A stretch of 5,769 nt of DNA, taken from contig DAOUWN010000158.1 in assembly GCA_030667105.1 (NCBI GenBank), positions 1-5,769 of the forward strand, given 5' to 3'. The notes below the pieces were generated by a model, which saw only the letters and a list, made by a program, of their open reading frames with translations, searched no databases and was not told where the DNA came from. The DNA comes from Deltaproteobacteria bacterium (GTDB taxonomy: Bacteria; Desulfobacterota; Desulfobacteria; C00003060). Of the stretch, positions 1 to 5,769 are shown one piece after another (within the stretch, counting starts at the first letter, position 1; every line of letters starts with the position of its first letter). A program made the position numbers and the translations under genes.

Positions 1-536
1 GCGGCTATGGTGTGCTGATAGGCAATAGCGGCCGCTCCCATGACCTTGTGCGTAGCCTCTTCCACTGGGCCGAGAATAAGATCTTCGCCGGCGCACTCTT
101 CAGCAACCATCTTTAGGACCTCTCTATCCTTTTCCATATTTGCAGTTCCCCATACGATGAGGGGAACGTCGATGGCAGCAAGCACTTTCTTGGTGACATC
201 TACGGCCTGTTCGGCCGACACGTTCTGGGCGTTTGGGTCTGTGCTAGCCAGTTGCAATGCGATCATTTCTGCTGCGTATGATGATACGCATTTTTGGGCC
301 CATGCGGCCGGGTCCTGGACTACATCGGCAAAGGGTGCCAGGGCCGCTTGTGGCCAGTCCTCGGGTGGAGCATCATAAACTTCCATGGCTATCTTTGGTC
401 GGTGGGGCATATGACCTTCAAAGAGGTAAAAAGGGTAGCAGGTCTCTCCGCCTACAATTATGCGATTTGCTTCTTTTCCCAGCGGGATCTCCTTGATTGC
501 ACCATTGTATGATATCTTTGGTATCTCAAATGCCAT
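1..536 (-). CDS. cdhD: Acetyl-CoA decarbonylase/synthase delta subunit (corrinoid iron-sulfur protein small subunit), 3'-truncated by the window edge
   Basis: Reading the minus strand from the ATG at 536 gives an uninterrupted frame of 178 codons that leaves the window without a stop. The protein resembles the bacterial corrinoid iron-sulfur protein small subunit (AcsD/CdhD). Recognisable segments are VGGETCYPFYLFEG at residues 28-41, KIAMEVYD at 48-55, DPAAWAQKCV at 75-84, QLASTDPN at 95-102, VPLIVWG at 124-130 and LGPVEE at 155-160. These align by eye with the TIM-barrel of Moorella AcsD, which is about 320 residues, so slightly more than half is present. In the family this subunit pairs with the large corrinoid/[4Fe-4S] subunit and carries the methyl group between methyl-tetrahydrofolate and acetyl-CoA synthase in the cytoplasm. 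The start is supported by GGAGG at 544-548, 7 nt upstream. It lies downstream of metV-metF on the same strand, which fits methyl-branch-to-carbonyl-branch organisation. The symbol acsD would serve equally well. Confidence 0.9.
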   Translation of the reverse strand, partial: MAFEIPKISYNGAIKEIPLGKEANRIIVGGETCYPFYLFEGHMPHRPKIAMEVYDAPPEDWPQAALAPFADVVQDPAAWAQKCVSSYAAEMIALQLASTDPNAQNVSAEQAVDVTKKVLAAIDVPLIVWGTANMEKDREVLKMVAEECAGEDLILGPVEEATHKVMGAAAIAYQHTIA

Positions 537-542
537 CTCTAT

Positions 543-548
543 TCCTCC
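543..548 (-). promoter_or_regulatory. Ribosome binding site of cdhD
   Basis: The minus strand reads GGAGGA here, followed by a short spacer (7 nt after GGAGG) and the ATG at 536. It is a strong Shine-Dalgarno match. It fixes the start of a gene that has no stop codon inside the window. Confidence 0.75.
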
Positions 549-592
549 ATAGTCTCCGTCGATAATTTGTTATGAGTGCCGCAATTCGTCTA

Positions 593-607
593 TTTTCTGA
601 CAGAAAA
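593..607. promoter_or_regulatory. Perfect 7-1-7 palindrome, candidate operator upstream of cdhD
   Basis: The sequence TTTTCTG-A-CAGAAAA is a perfect inverted repeat with 7-base arms and one central base. It is centred 64 nt upstream of the cdhD start codon, inside the 148-nt gap after metF. It is flanked by two copies of the direct repeat AATTCGT, at 583-589 and 610-616. Dyad symmetry with a very short centre suits a dimeric DNA-binding protein better than an RNA hairpin. I do not recognise it as the site of a known regulator, and no convincing -35/-10 pair could be placed beside it, so the regulatory role is inferred from position and symmetry only. Confidence 0.4.
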
Positions 608-644
608 CAAATTCGTGCTGTTCTCAAGGCGTCAGCCGCGAATG

Positions 645-662
645 CGAATATTTCGATATTCG
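645..662. repeat. Inverted repeat (7-bp stem, 4-nt loop) just downstream of metF
   Basis: CGAATAT (645-651), the loop TTCG (652-655) and ATATTCG (656-662) form a perfect stem-loop 23-40 nt past the metF stop codon. The stem is AT-rich and is not followed by a T-run on the minus strand, so it does not look like a standard intrinsic terminator of the metF transcript. It might be a 3'-end stabiliser, a processing site, a weak pause site or part of a protein-binding region. The motif CGAAT/ATTCG recurs around it at 639-643 and 661-665. Confidence 0.4.
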
Positions 663-684
663 AATTTTAGACGGCGCTAAGTGT

Positions 685-1560
685 CTATAGTCCCACTTCA
701 TCCAAAATCGGAGGGATTTTGCTTTCCCAGCCAAGTGCCATAATGTGAACACCCTGGCACAGAGCCTTCATCCCTTTAATCAAACGAACGGCTATGTTGA
801 TGCTAGCCTGCAACTTGTCCTCGGCGCCCTTTAGCTCCTGGATCAGAGGTTCCGGGACGAATACGCCTGCCACATTCTTGTTCATATAACGGGCCATGCC
901 GACTGATTTGAGAAGTATTATACCGCCCAAGACCTTAGTGTTCAATCCCTCTACACGTTTCATGAATTTTTCAAAGGCATCCAGGTCGTAGACACCCTGA
1001 GTCTGAAAAAACTTGGCGCCTGCCTCAATCTTTTTCTCCATCTTCATGATCTGCAAATCAAGCGCTGCCTCGTTATCTGCACCAGGGTTCACAACAGCTC
1101 CTGCAAAAAAGTCAGGGGTTCCCTTCAGTTCGTTGCCGACCATGTCATATCCGGAATTGAGCCTCCCTATCACGTCTAGAAGGGACACCGAGTCCAGGTC
1201 AAAAACAGGCTTTGCCCTGGGATGATCCCCCAGGGTCGGATAGTCCCCGGTGAGCGCAAGCACGTTTCTGATCCCAAGCACCCAGGCGCTCAGCAGGTCC
1301 GACTGCAGAGCAAGCCTATTCCGGTCCCTGCAAGTGACTTGAAAAACAGGATCGACCTTCATATCCGTCAACAGATGACAGAAGGCCATAGAGCCGAGAC
1401 GCATGACCGAACTCTGCAAGTCAGTGACATTAATGGCATCCATGCGATCCTTGATAATCGCAGCATCTTTCAACAGGTGCTCCACGTCGGTTCCTTTGCC
1501 AGGTCCGACCTCAGCGGTCACGAGAAACTTCCCCGATTCTAAGGCTTGTCTAAAACTCAT
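685..1560 (-). CDS. metF: Methylenetetrahydrofolate reductase, MetF-type catalytic subunit
   Basis: This 291-residue protein has the length and landmarks of the single-domain bacterial MetF TIM barrel, which uses FAD to interconvert 5,10-methylene- and 5-methyl-tetrahydrofolate. The opening strand TAEVGPGKG has Glu17 at the place of the catalytic acid (E. coli Glu28). NVTDLQSS at 44-51 follows. The segment QVTCRDRNRLALQSDL at 74-89 leads into LALTGDYP at 101-108, where Asp106 matches the flavin/folate-contacting Asp120 of E. coli. AKFFQTQGVYD at 182-192 has Gln188 at the place of the folate-binding Gln183. The start is supported by GAGG at 1568-1571, 7 nt upstream, and 13 nt separate it from the metV stop codon. 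Its neighbours argue for a role in the methyl branch of the Wood-Ljungdahl pathway rather than only methionine synthesis. The direction in vivo (CO2 fixation or acetyl-CoA oxidation) cannot be read from the sequence. Confidence 0.95.
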   Translation of the reverse strand: MSFRQALESGKFLVTAEVGPGKGTDVEHLLKDAAIIKDRMDAINVTDLQSSVMRLGSMAFCHLLTDMKVDPVFQVTCRDRNRLALQSDLLSAWVLGIRNVLALTGDYPTLGDHPRAKPVFDLDSVSLLDVIGRLNSGYDMVGNELKGTPDFFAGAVVNPGADNEAALDLQIMKMEKKIEAGAKFFQTQGVYDLDAFEKFMKRVEGLNTKVLGGIILLKSVGMARYMNKNVAGVFVPEPLIQELKGAEDKLQASINIAVRLIKGMKALCQGVHIMALGWESKIPPILDEVGL

Positions 1561-1573
1561 GGCAGCACCTCTT

Positions 1574-2242
1574 CTATGTGGCTTCGACCTCCCGTAAATC
1601 TTCTCTAATCACAATGCCAGGGCGAATGCGCCAGTCCTTGACCTGTGGCTTTTCCTTCAGATAATGCAACATGTTCAAACGCTTCAGAGCATGGTAGATC
1701 TGCTGCCAGGCACATGGACGATCCTTGGAGACTTCACATCTTCCCTCTGACGCGCCGCCGCAGGGCCCATTCAGGAGTCCCTTGGCGCAGCGGGTCACAG
1801 GGCAGATCCCGCCGGTTCTCCACAGGATGCAGTCGCCGCATGCCAGGCACACCTCTGCCCAAACTCCGCGTTCTTCCGGCCGCCCTATGAACCTGGTGTT
1901 CAGGGCTGGCAACACGTGATGATCGGGAAATACCGTTGCTACTGTCTGAACGCCAGCCCCACAGGCTAGAGAAAGTACGGCATCGCAACGAGTCACACTG
2001 TCTCTTATCTGATCAACAAATTGAGACTCGCACTGTCTGGCGACGGTATCCTCTAAGATCTCAGTCTCCTGTCGCGACATTTTCCTCGCTATGCGAATGG
2101 CAGAGCCGATCTCCGCCACCTGCCGCTGCCCACCGGCAAAACAAACGGCGGCACACGTCTCACAACCCAGGACCAGAAGGCGGCTATAGTTTTTAGTCAT
2201 CTGTTCAATCTCATCAAGTCTTTTCTGCTCGACCACAATCAT
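1574..2242 (-). CDS. metV: MetV-like cysteine-rich partner of methylenetetrahydrofolate reductase
   Basis: This 222-residue protein resembles MetV, which is the methylene-tetrahydrofolate reductase C-terminal-type domain encoded as a separate protein beside metF in acetogens and related anaerobes. There it forms the MetFV complex and is thought to pass electrons to the MetF flavin. The N-terminal part carries GCETCAAVC (Cys27, Cys30, Cys34). Further cysteines are Cys71, Cys86 and Cys94. The C-terminal part has a dense set: CLACGDC (Cys132, 135, 138), GICPVTRC (Cys147, 152), GPCGG (Cys161), Cys169 and Cys177. These are candidate Fe-S or zinc ligands. No signal peptide or membrane segment is visible, so it is probably cytoplasmic. 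The start at 2242 is supported by AAGGAG at 2251-2256, 8 nt upstream. An ATG a few bases before it is out of frame and closes at once with TGA. Its position between the flavoprotein and metF fits an electron-relay role, which is inferred. Confidence 0.85.
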   Translation of the reverse strand: MIVVEQKRLDEIEQMTKNYSRLLVLGCETCAAVCFAGGQRQVAEIGSAIRIARKMSRQETEILEDTVARQCESQFVDQIRDSVTRCDAVLSLACGAGVQTVATVFPDHHVLPALNTRFIGRPEERGVWAEVCLACGDCILWRTGGICPVTRCAKGLLNGPCGGASEGRCEVSKDRPCAWQQIYHALKRLNMLHYLKEKPQVKDWRIRPGIVIREDLREVEAT

Positions 2243-2266
2243 GCCATCTTCTCCTTGTTTTCGCCC

Positions 2267-4369
2267 CTAAAGGTTGGGGCTACTGGCTGCACGCTCTCTG
2301 AGCGGGCTTGGTCCCAACCCCGCAATTGTCCGCATTATCTCAACCAACCCCTCTTCTTCAATAAGGCCCCGTGCAGGCATGTCAACGACATGCAGACGCC
2401 TCCTGTCCAGGCCAAGCGCCTCCAGCACGGCGCTGGCATGCGCCATCCGCCTTTTCACACTCTCCCTTGTCTCTGGAAAAGGGTCCATTTCAGCCGGGCA
2501 TCCAACGAGAAGGATCGCGTCAGCCCCGCACTCAAATGCCTTCAACACATCAGATGTGTCAATCCTTCTCAGTCCGAAGACCATCACCGGGGCGATATTG
2601 GGGTAGTTCTTTCTCAGGCTGCTCAAATGGCTTTGATTGAAGTTTCCCTGGTAGTCAAACAAGCCCAGCACCACAGAGTCCTGAAACGCGCTCACAGCCT
2701 TCTCAATCTCTTTGGCGAGCTCACCATCAGGATGAAACCGTATCTCGATGGCCTGAACCGGGCACTCAAGGGCACACATCCCGCAGGCCTGGCAGGTAAA
2801 CCGATCGATCGTAATCTCTCCCATCTTGTTTGTGACGGGTACGCCGACCGGGCAAACCATTACACAGTTCAGACAGGAGACACATTTATCCGTGTTTACG
2901 CTTGCGCCAAGATGACAATGCAGGCACCTGAGAGCCTCTTTGGTCGCCAGCTCCTCGGAAAGGACGGATTCTACCTCGCGAAACCCCCTAAGTCGTTCCT
3001 TAAGCGGAAGGCTGGGCTTTGTGCACCTGGCAAATTTTGTGGTCTTTTCGATTATGGACGGGCAAAGCCTGGCCTTTTCAATCTCTTTAGGAGGCTCAAC
3101 GGCGGGCGTTGATTCTCCTTTCAGATAGCGATCTATTGAAATCGCAGCCCGTTTGCCTGCACCAATTGCCTCAACAACGGTGGCCGGCCCGGTAACCGCA
3201 TCGCCCCCGGCAAAGACCCCGGGCTGGGTGGTCACCAGGGTATAAGGGCCTTTCACAATAATCCGTTTTTTTCTTTCAGTAACCCGTAATTCATCGGCCA
3301 CCAAAGAAGATTCAGGTGCCTGGCCAATTGCGACAATCACCATATCCACAGCAAGGGTAAATTCAGATCCCGGAACAGGCTTTGGGCTTCTTCGACCACT
3401 GGCATCGGGCTCACCCAACTCGTTATTGATGCATCTTAAAGCCGAAACCCTCCCATCTTTTTCAAGGATTTCAAGTGGTGAGGTCAAATAGGCTATCTTA
3501 ATACCTTCATGGATGGCCTCTTCAATCTCCTCTTGGGATGCTGGCATCTCTTCTGAATTTCGCCTGTAAAGGATATGAGCCGCCCCGGCCCCCAGGCGAA
3601 GGGCGCAGCGAGCTGAATCAATAGCCGTGTTTCCACCTCCAATCACGGCTACCCGGTTGCCGACCTTGGGGGATTGCTCTTGGTTCACGCCTCGCAAGAA
3701 TGAAACCGCAGGGACCACTCCATCCAGTTCATCCTCACCCGGGATGCCCAACTTGCGGTCCTTATGCGCCCCAATGGCCACAAATACAGCTTTGTATCCC
3801 TGCTCGGTCAGATCACTGAGCTTGATCTCTTTGCCGATACGAAGCCCTGTCTTAACCTCAATGCCCAGGTCAAGAATGGCCTGGATCTCTTCATCCAGAA
3901 CATCTTTGGGGAGGCGATATTCGGGCACGCCCACTCTAAGCATCCCCCCCAAAACCGGCAAGGCTTCAAAGATGGTCACATGGTGGCCAAGCAATGCCAG
4001 GTCATGAGCGGCCGCAAGCCCGGCAGGCCCAGAGCCAACCACTGCCACCTTGTGCCCACTTGATGCGCTAGGAGGCAGCGCCCTAAACTGTTCCGTCCAC
4101 AGGCCATCAGCGGCAAAACGTTTCAGCGCGGCTATGGCAATCGGCTCATCCACTTGCCCCCTCTTGCAGGCAGTCTCGCAGGGATGGGTGCAAATACGGC
4201 CGCATACGCGAGGCAAAGGATTATGTTTTCTTATTTCAACGAATGCCTCTTCAAATCTCCTTTCAGCGATATGCTGAACGTACCCTCTGACATCAGTAAG
4301 AATAGGACAGGCTGACTGGCAAGGAGGGGGGGGCATAGAGTCAGCATCTTTATGAGCTGTGTTATTCAT
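2267..4369 (-). CDS. NAD(P)H/FAD oxidoreductase (GltD-like) fused to a 2[4Fe-4S] ferredoxin module and a degenerate MvhD-like domain
   Basis: This is a 700-residue, probably cytoplasmic, electron-transfer flavoprotein. Residues 17-68 form a GltD/dihydropyrimidine-dehydrogenase-like Fe-S domain with CQSACP (Cys17, Cys21) and Cys56, Cys60, Cys64 and Cys68. A FAD Rossmann motif, VVGSGPAGLAAA, lies at 110-121, followed by GGMLRVGVPEYRLP at 141-154, typical of glutamate synthase small-subunit relatives. The NAD(P)H site is VIGGGNTAIDSAR at 242-254, with Arg269-Arg270 placed to bind the NADPH 2'-phosphate. FAGGDAVTGP at 386-395 closes the FAD site. After CLHC (482-485) come two ferredoxin motifs, Cys496/499/502/506 and Cys526/529/532/536. 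Residues about 565-690 align by eye with MvhD, the electron-transfer subunit of F420-non-reducing hydrogenase/heterodisulfide reductase complexes, but retain only Cys624 of its usual cysteines. No large glutamate synthase subunit is present, and metV and metF follow within 24 nt, so I infer a redox partner for methylene-tetrahydrofolate reductase rather than a role in glutamate synthesis. Confidence 0.88.
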   Translation of the reverse strand: MNNTAHKDADSMPPPPCQSACPILTDVRGYVQHIAERRFEEAFVEIRKHNPLPRVCGRICTHPCETACKRGQVDEPIAIAALKRFAADGLWTEQFRALPPSASSGHKVAVVGSGPAGLAAAHDLALLGHHVTIFEALPVLGGMLRVGVPEYRLPKDVLDEEIQAILDLGIEVKTGLRIGKEIKLSDLTEQGYKAVFVAIGAHKDRKLGIPGEDELDGVVPAVSFLRGVNQEQSPKVGNRVAVIGGGNTAIDSARCALRLGAGAAHILYRRNSEEMPASQEEIEEAIHEGIKIAYLTSPLEILEKDGRVSALRCINNELGEPDASGRRSPKPVPGSEFTLAVDMVIVAIGQAPESSLVADELRVTERKKRIIVKGPYTLVTTQPGVFAGGDAVTGPATVVEAIGAGKRAAISIDRYLKGESTPAVEPPKEIEKARLCPSIIEKTTKFARCTKPSLPLKERLRGFREVESVLSEELATKEALRCLHCHLGASVNTDKCVSCLNCVMVCPVGVPVTNKMGEITIDRFTCQACGMCALECPVQAIEIRFHPDGELAKEIEKAVSAFQDSVVLGLFDYQGNFNQSHLSSLRKNYPNIAPVMVFGLRRIDTSDVLKAFECGADAILLVGCPAEMDPFPETRESVKRRMAHASAVLEALGLDRRRLHVVDMPARGLIEEEGLVEIMRTIAGLGPSPLRERAASSPNL

Positions 4370-4377
4370 GCAAAATT

Positions 4378-4381
4378 TCCT
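4378..4381 (-). promoter_or_regulatory. Ribosome binding site of the flavoprotein gene, overlapping the kinase stop codon
   Basis: The minus strand reads TAGGAAATTTTGC directly before the ATG at 4369. The kinase stop codon TAG (4380-4382) supplies the first bases of AGGA, with an 8-nt spacer. Stop codon and ribosome binding site therefore overlap, which suggests translational coupling between kinase and flavoprotein. It also favours this start over the in-frame ATG at codon 12, which has no comparable site upstream. Confidence 0.55.
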
Positions 4382-5769
4382 ACGAGGCGGGGAGCGACAC
4401 TACGAAGGTCGTACCCTTTCCGACTTCACTTTCCACGTGGACTGAACCGTTGTGGGCATCCAGAATCCCTTTGACGATCGACAGCCCAAGGCCTGAGCCA
4501 GTTACACGCCTGGTTTGTTCCGTCTTGATGCGATAGAATCTCTCAAAAACACGGTCAATATCTTCTGGCGGAATCCCTATGCCGGTGTCAGCTACCTTGA
4601 ACCGTATGTCTTTGCCCGCCTTGTTGAGGACCACCTGCACATTCCCACCCTTTGGGGTGTATTTGATGGCATTGCTGATGAGGTTAACAAAGATCGCCTC
4701 TACGCCGCCTCTGTCGCCACTGAACGATGGGACTTCTTCCTCAATTTCGGACTTCATGTTAATGCCTTTCTCTTCAGCAGACAGGCGCATAAGCTCAACG
4801 GTTCGCTGCAAGATCTCCGCCAGGTCCAGGCTTTCAATCTTCTGGATCGATTTGCCCTCCTGAATACGCCTATAGTCCAGGATGTCGTTGACCAAGGTAA
4901 TCATTCCCTTGGTCTTTTCCTTGGCCTTCCCGAGCAGATCTGTCTGTTTAGAAGTAAGATCCCCGGCCAGTCCGTCATGAATGACCGAAATCTGCATCAG
5001 CAGGGAGCTCAAAGGAGCCTTAAGTTCGTGGGAGACCATAGAGAGAAAATCGGCCCTCAGTTTATCCATTGCGCTAATCCCTGTGACGTCATGAAAGAGG
5101 CATACCGCACCAACTACCGTTCCTTCTCCATTCTTCACAGGGTCTACATGTACACGAAACGATTTTTCTTGCACCTTGACCACAGGTTCTTCGCCGGCCA
5201 TCAAAGGAGCCAAGGAACTGTCTGATTGAATTGCACGCAATATGAACGATAACAACTCATCCGACTCAATGCACTCTGAAACGGGACGCCCCAGTGTCTT
5301 TGCCTCCTTCAAGCCAAACAGGCTTGCGGCTTTTTCATTAAACAGTACGATGTCCGTCTGCCAATCCGTCACTACGAGAGCGTCGGCAAGGCTGTTGAGG
5401 ATCGCGAGAAGATTCTCTTCACTGCCCGGTTTACTTAAGGTGGCCTGCCTTTGCCGTCTCAGCACCCTCAGTTGCCGCCTGAGCCTGAAGGCCTCTATGG
5501 CCCGATTCATCTTTGTCCAAAAGCGGTCCGTGGTAAAGCTCTTACGGATGCAGTCGTAGGCTCCGGCATGCATTGCCTCGATGGCTTCCTCTCCACAGTT
5601 GGTAGACATGGTCATGATCAGGACTTCACTCCTGGCCTTTTGCAGGATGTTGATGAGAGACATCGCACCCCACCCGGCAAGATCAAGGGAAAGGAGCATG
5701 ATGTCCACATCTCCTGGATGTTTCTGAGTGATATCCAGGGCCTCTTCAACAGACTCGGCCGTGCGGACC
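4380..5769 (-). CDS. Sensor histidine kinase with N-terminal receiver-like domain and PAS domain, 5'-truncated by the window edge
   Basis: The frame is open from the window edge, giving 462 residues (residue 1 is the codon at 5766-5768). Residues 1 to about 88 are the remainder of a response-regulator receiver fold: VRTAESVEEALD, then DVDIMLLSLDLAGWG, MTMST with Thr53, and GAYDCIRKSF with Lys76. Ser27 occupies the usual phospho-Asp position. A basic, probably helical linker (about 94-110) leads to a PAS domain (about 119-230) with ADALVVTD and FNEKAASLFG. HisKA follows with FLSMVSHELKAPL and phosphoacceptor His247. The HATPase domain has the N box NLISNAIKYTP (Asn366), G1 DTGIGIP (394-400), the F box FERFYR and G2 GSGLGLS (424-430). 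The kinase core therefore looks catalytically intact. No membrane segment is visible, so it is probably cytoplasmic, and no transmitted-to regulator is present in the window. The GTG at 5706-5708 is an internal Val codon, because the receiver fold continues upstream of it. The stop is 10 nt from the flavoprotein start, so they are probably cotranscribed. Confidence 0.92.
   Translation of the reverse strand, partial: VRTAESVEEALDITQKHPGDVDIMLLSLDLAGWGAMSLINILQKARSEVLIMTMSTNCGEEAIEAMHAGAYDCIRKSFTTDRFWTKMNRAIEAFRLRRQLRVLRRQRQATLSKPGSEENLLAILNSLADALVVTDWQTDIVLFNEKAASLFGLKEAKTLGRPVSECIESDELLSFILRAIQSDSSLAPLMAGEEPVVKVQEKSFRVHVDPVKNGEGTVVGAVCLFHDVTGISAMDKLRADFLSMVSHELKAPLSSLLMQISVIHDGLAGDLTSKQTDLLGKAKEKTKGMITLVNDILDYRRIQEGKSIQKIESLDLAEILQRTVELMRLSAEEKGINMKSEIEEEVPSFSGDRGGVEAIFVNLISNAIKYTPKGGNVQVVLNKAGKDIRFKVADTGIGIPPEDIDRVFERFYRIKTEQTRRVTGSGLGLSIVKGILDAHNGSVHVESEVGKGTTFVVSLPAS

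Noticed and set aside
40..378. Plus-strand open frames at the left end
   Set aside because: The minus strand here encodes a convincing CdhD/AcsD N-terminal region with a strong ribosome binding site. The plus-strand frames are its shadows.
645..668. Intrinsic terminator after metF
   Set aside because: The stem is AT-rich and the minus strand has no T-run after it. The only T-rich stretch follows it on the plus strand, where no gene needs terminating.
2263..2280. Short GC hairpin (GCCCC/GGGGC, 8-nt loop) over the flavoprotein stop codon and the start of the gap before metV
   Set aside because: It is only five base pairs with an eight-base loop and no T-run, which is easily expected by chance. 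It leaves the metV ribosome binding site at 2251-2256 free.
2255..3112. Long plus-strand open frame of 285 codons
   Set aside because: It lies antisense to the flavoprotein, which has clear FAD, NAD(P)H and ferredoxin motifs. The plus-strand translation shows no recognisable domain and is best explained as a shadow of the real gene.
2267..4369. Annotation as glutamate synthase small subunit (gltD)
   Set aside because: The N-terminal two-thirds resembles GltD, but the added ferredoxin and MvhD-like domains, the lack of a large-subunit gene and the metV-metF neighbours point to a different electron-transfer role.
4515..5225. Plus-strand open frame of 236 codons
   Set aside because: It is antisense to the HisKA/HATPase region of the kinase, whose motifs are complete. 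There is no family resemblance on the plus strand.
5706..5708. GTG as the start codon of the kinase
   Set aside because: The frame stays open to the window edge, and the preceding residues (VRTAESVEEALD and onward) continue a receiver fold, so this GTG is an internal valine.

Overview
The window is a fragment of a bacterial Wood-Ljungdahl (reductive acetyl-CoA) pathway locus. All genes lie on the minus strand, so transcription runs from the high-coordinate end to the low-coordinate end. Five protein genes are supported, and two of them run off the window. The gene content (bacterial-type acetyl-CoA synthase delta subunit, MetV/MetF-type methylene-tetrahydrofolate reductase, and a GltD-like flavoprotein carrying ferredoxin and MvhD-like modules) suggests an anaerobe. 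My best guess is a Desulfobacterota sulfate reducer or syntroph, or another acetyl-CoA-pathway bacterium. This assignment comes from remembered family resemblance, not from a search.

Layout in transcription order: (1) 5769-4380, a sensor kinase missing its N-terminus: receiver-like domain, PAS, HisKA, HATPase. (2) 4369-2267, a 700-residue flavoprotein: GltD-like NAD(P)H/FAD oxidoreductase, then two [4Fe-4S] ferredoxin motifs, then an MvhD-like domain. (3) 2242-1574, a cysteine-rich MetV-like protein. (4) 1560-685, MetF. Genes 1-4 are separated by only 10, 24 and 13 nt and each downstream gene has a Shine-Dalgarno sequence, so they look like one operon. (5) After a 148-nt gap holding a sharp palindrome and a hairpin, 536-1 encodes the first 178 residues of the acetyl-CoA decarbonylase/synthase delta subunit (corrinoid iron-sulfur protein small subunit).

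A coherent reading is that the flavoprotein feeds electrons from NAD(P)H or ferredoxin to the MetV/MetF pair. MetV/MetF would interconvert methylene- and methyl-tetrahydrofolate, and the methyl group would pass to or from the corrinoid protein that contains the delta subunit. The kinase would adjust the operon or related functions.

The points most worth following up are: the MvhD-like domain has lost nearly all the cysteines expected to bind its [2Fe-2S] cluster; the kinase receiver domain has Ser where the phosphoacceptor Asp should be; and the gap before the delta-subunit gene contains an operator-like palindrome flanked by direct repeats. No RNA gene, mobile element or CRISPR array was seen.
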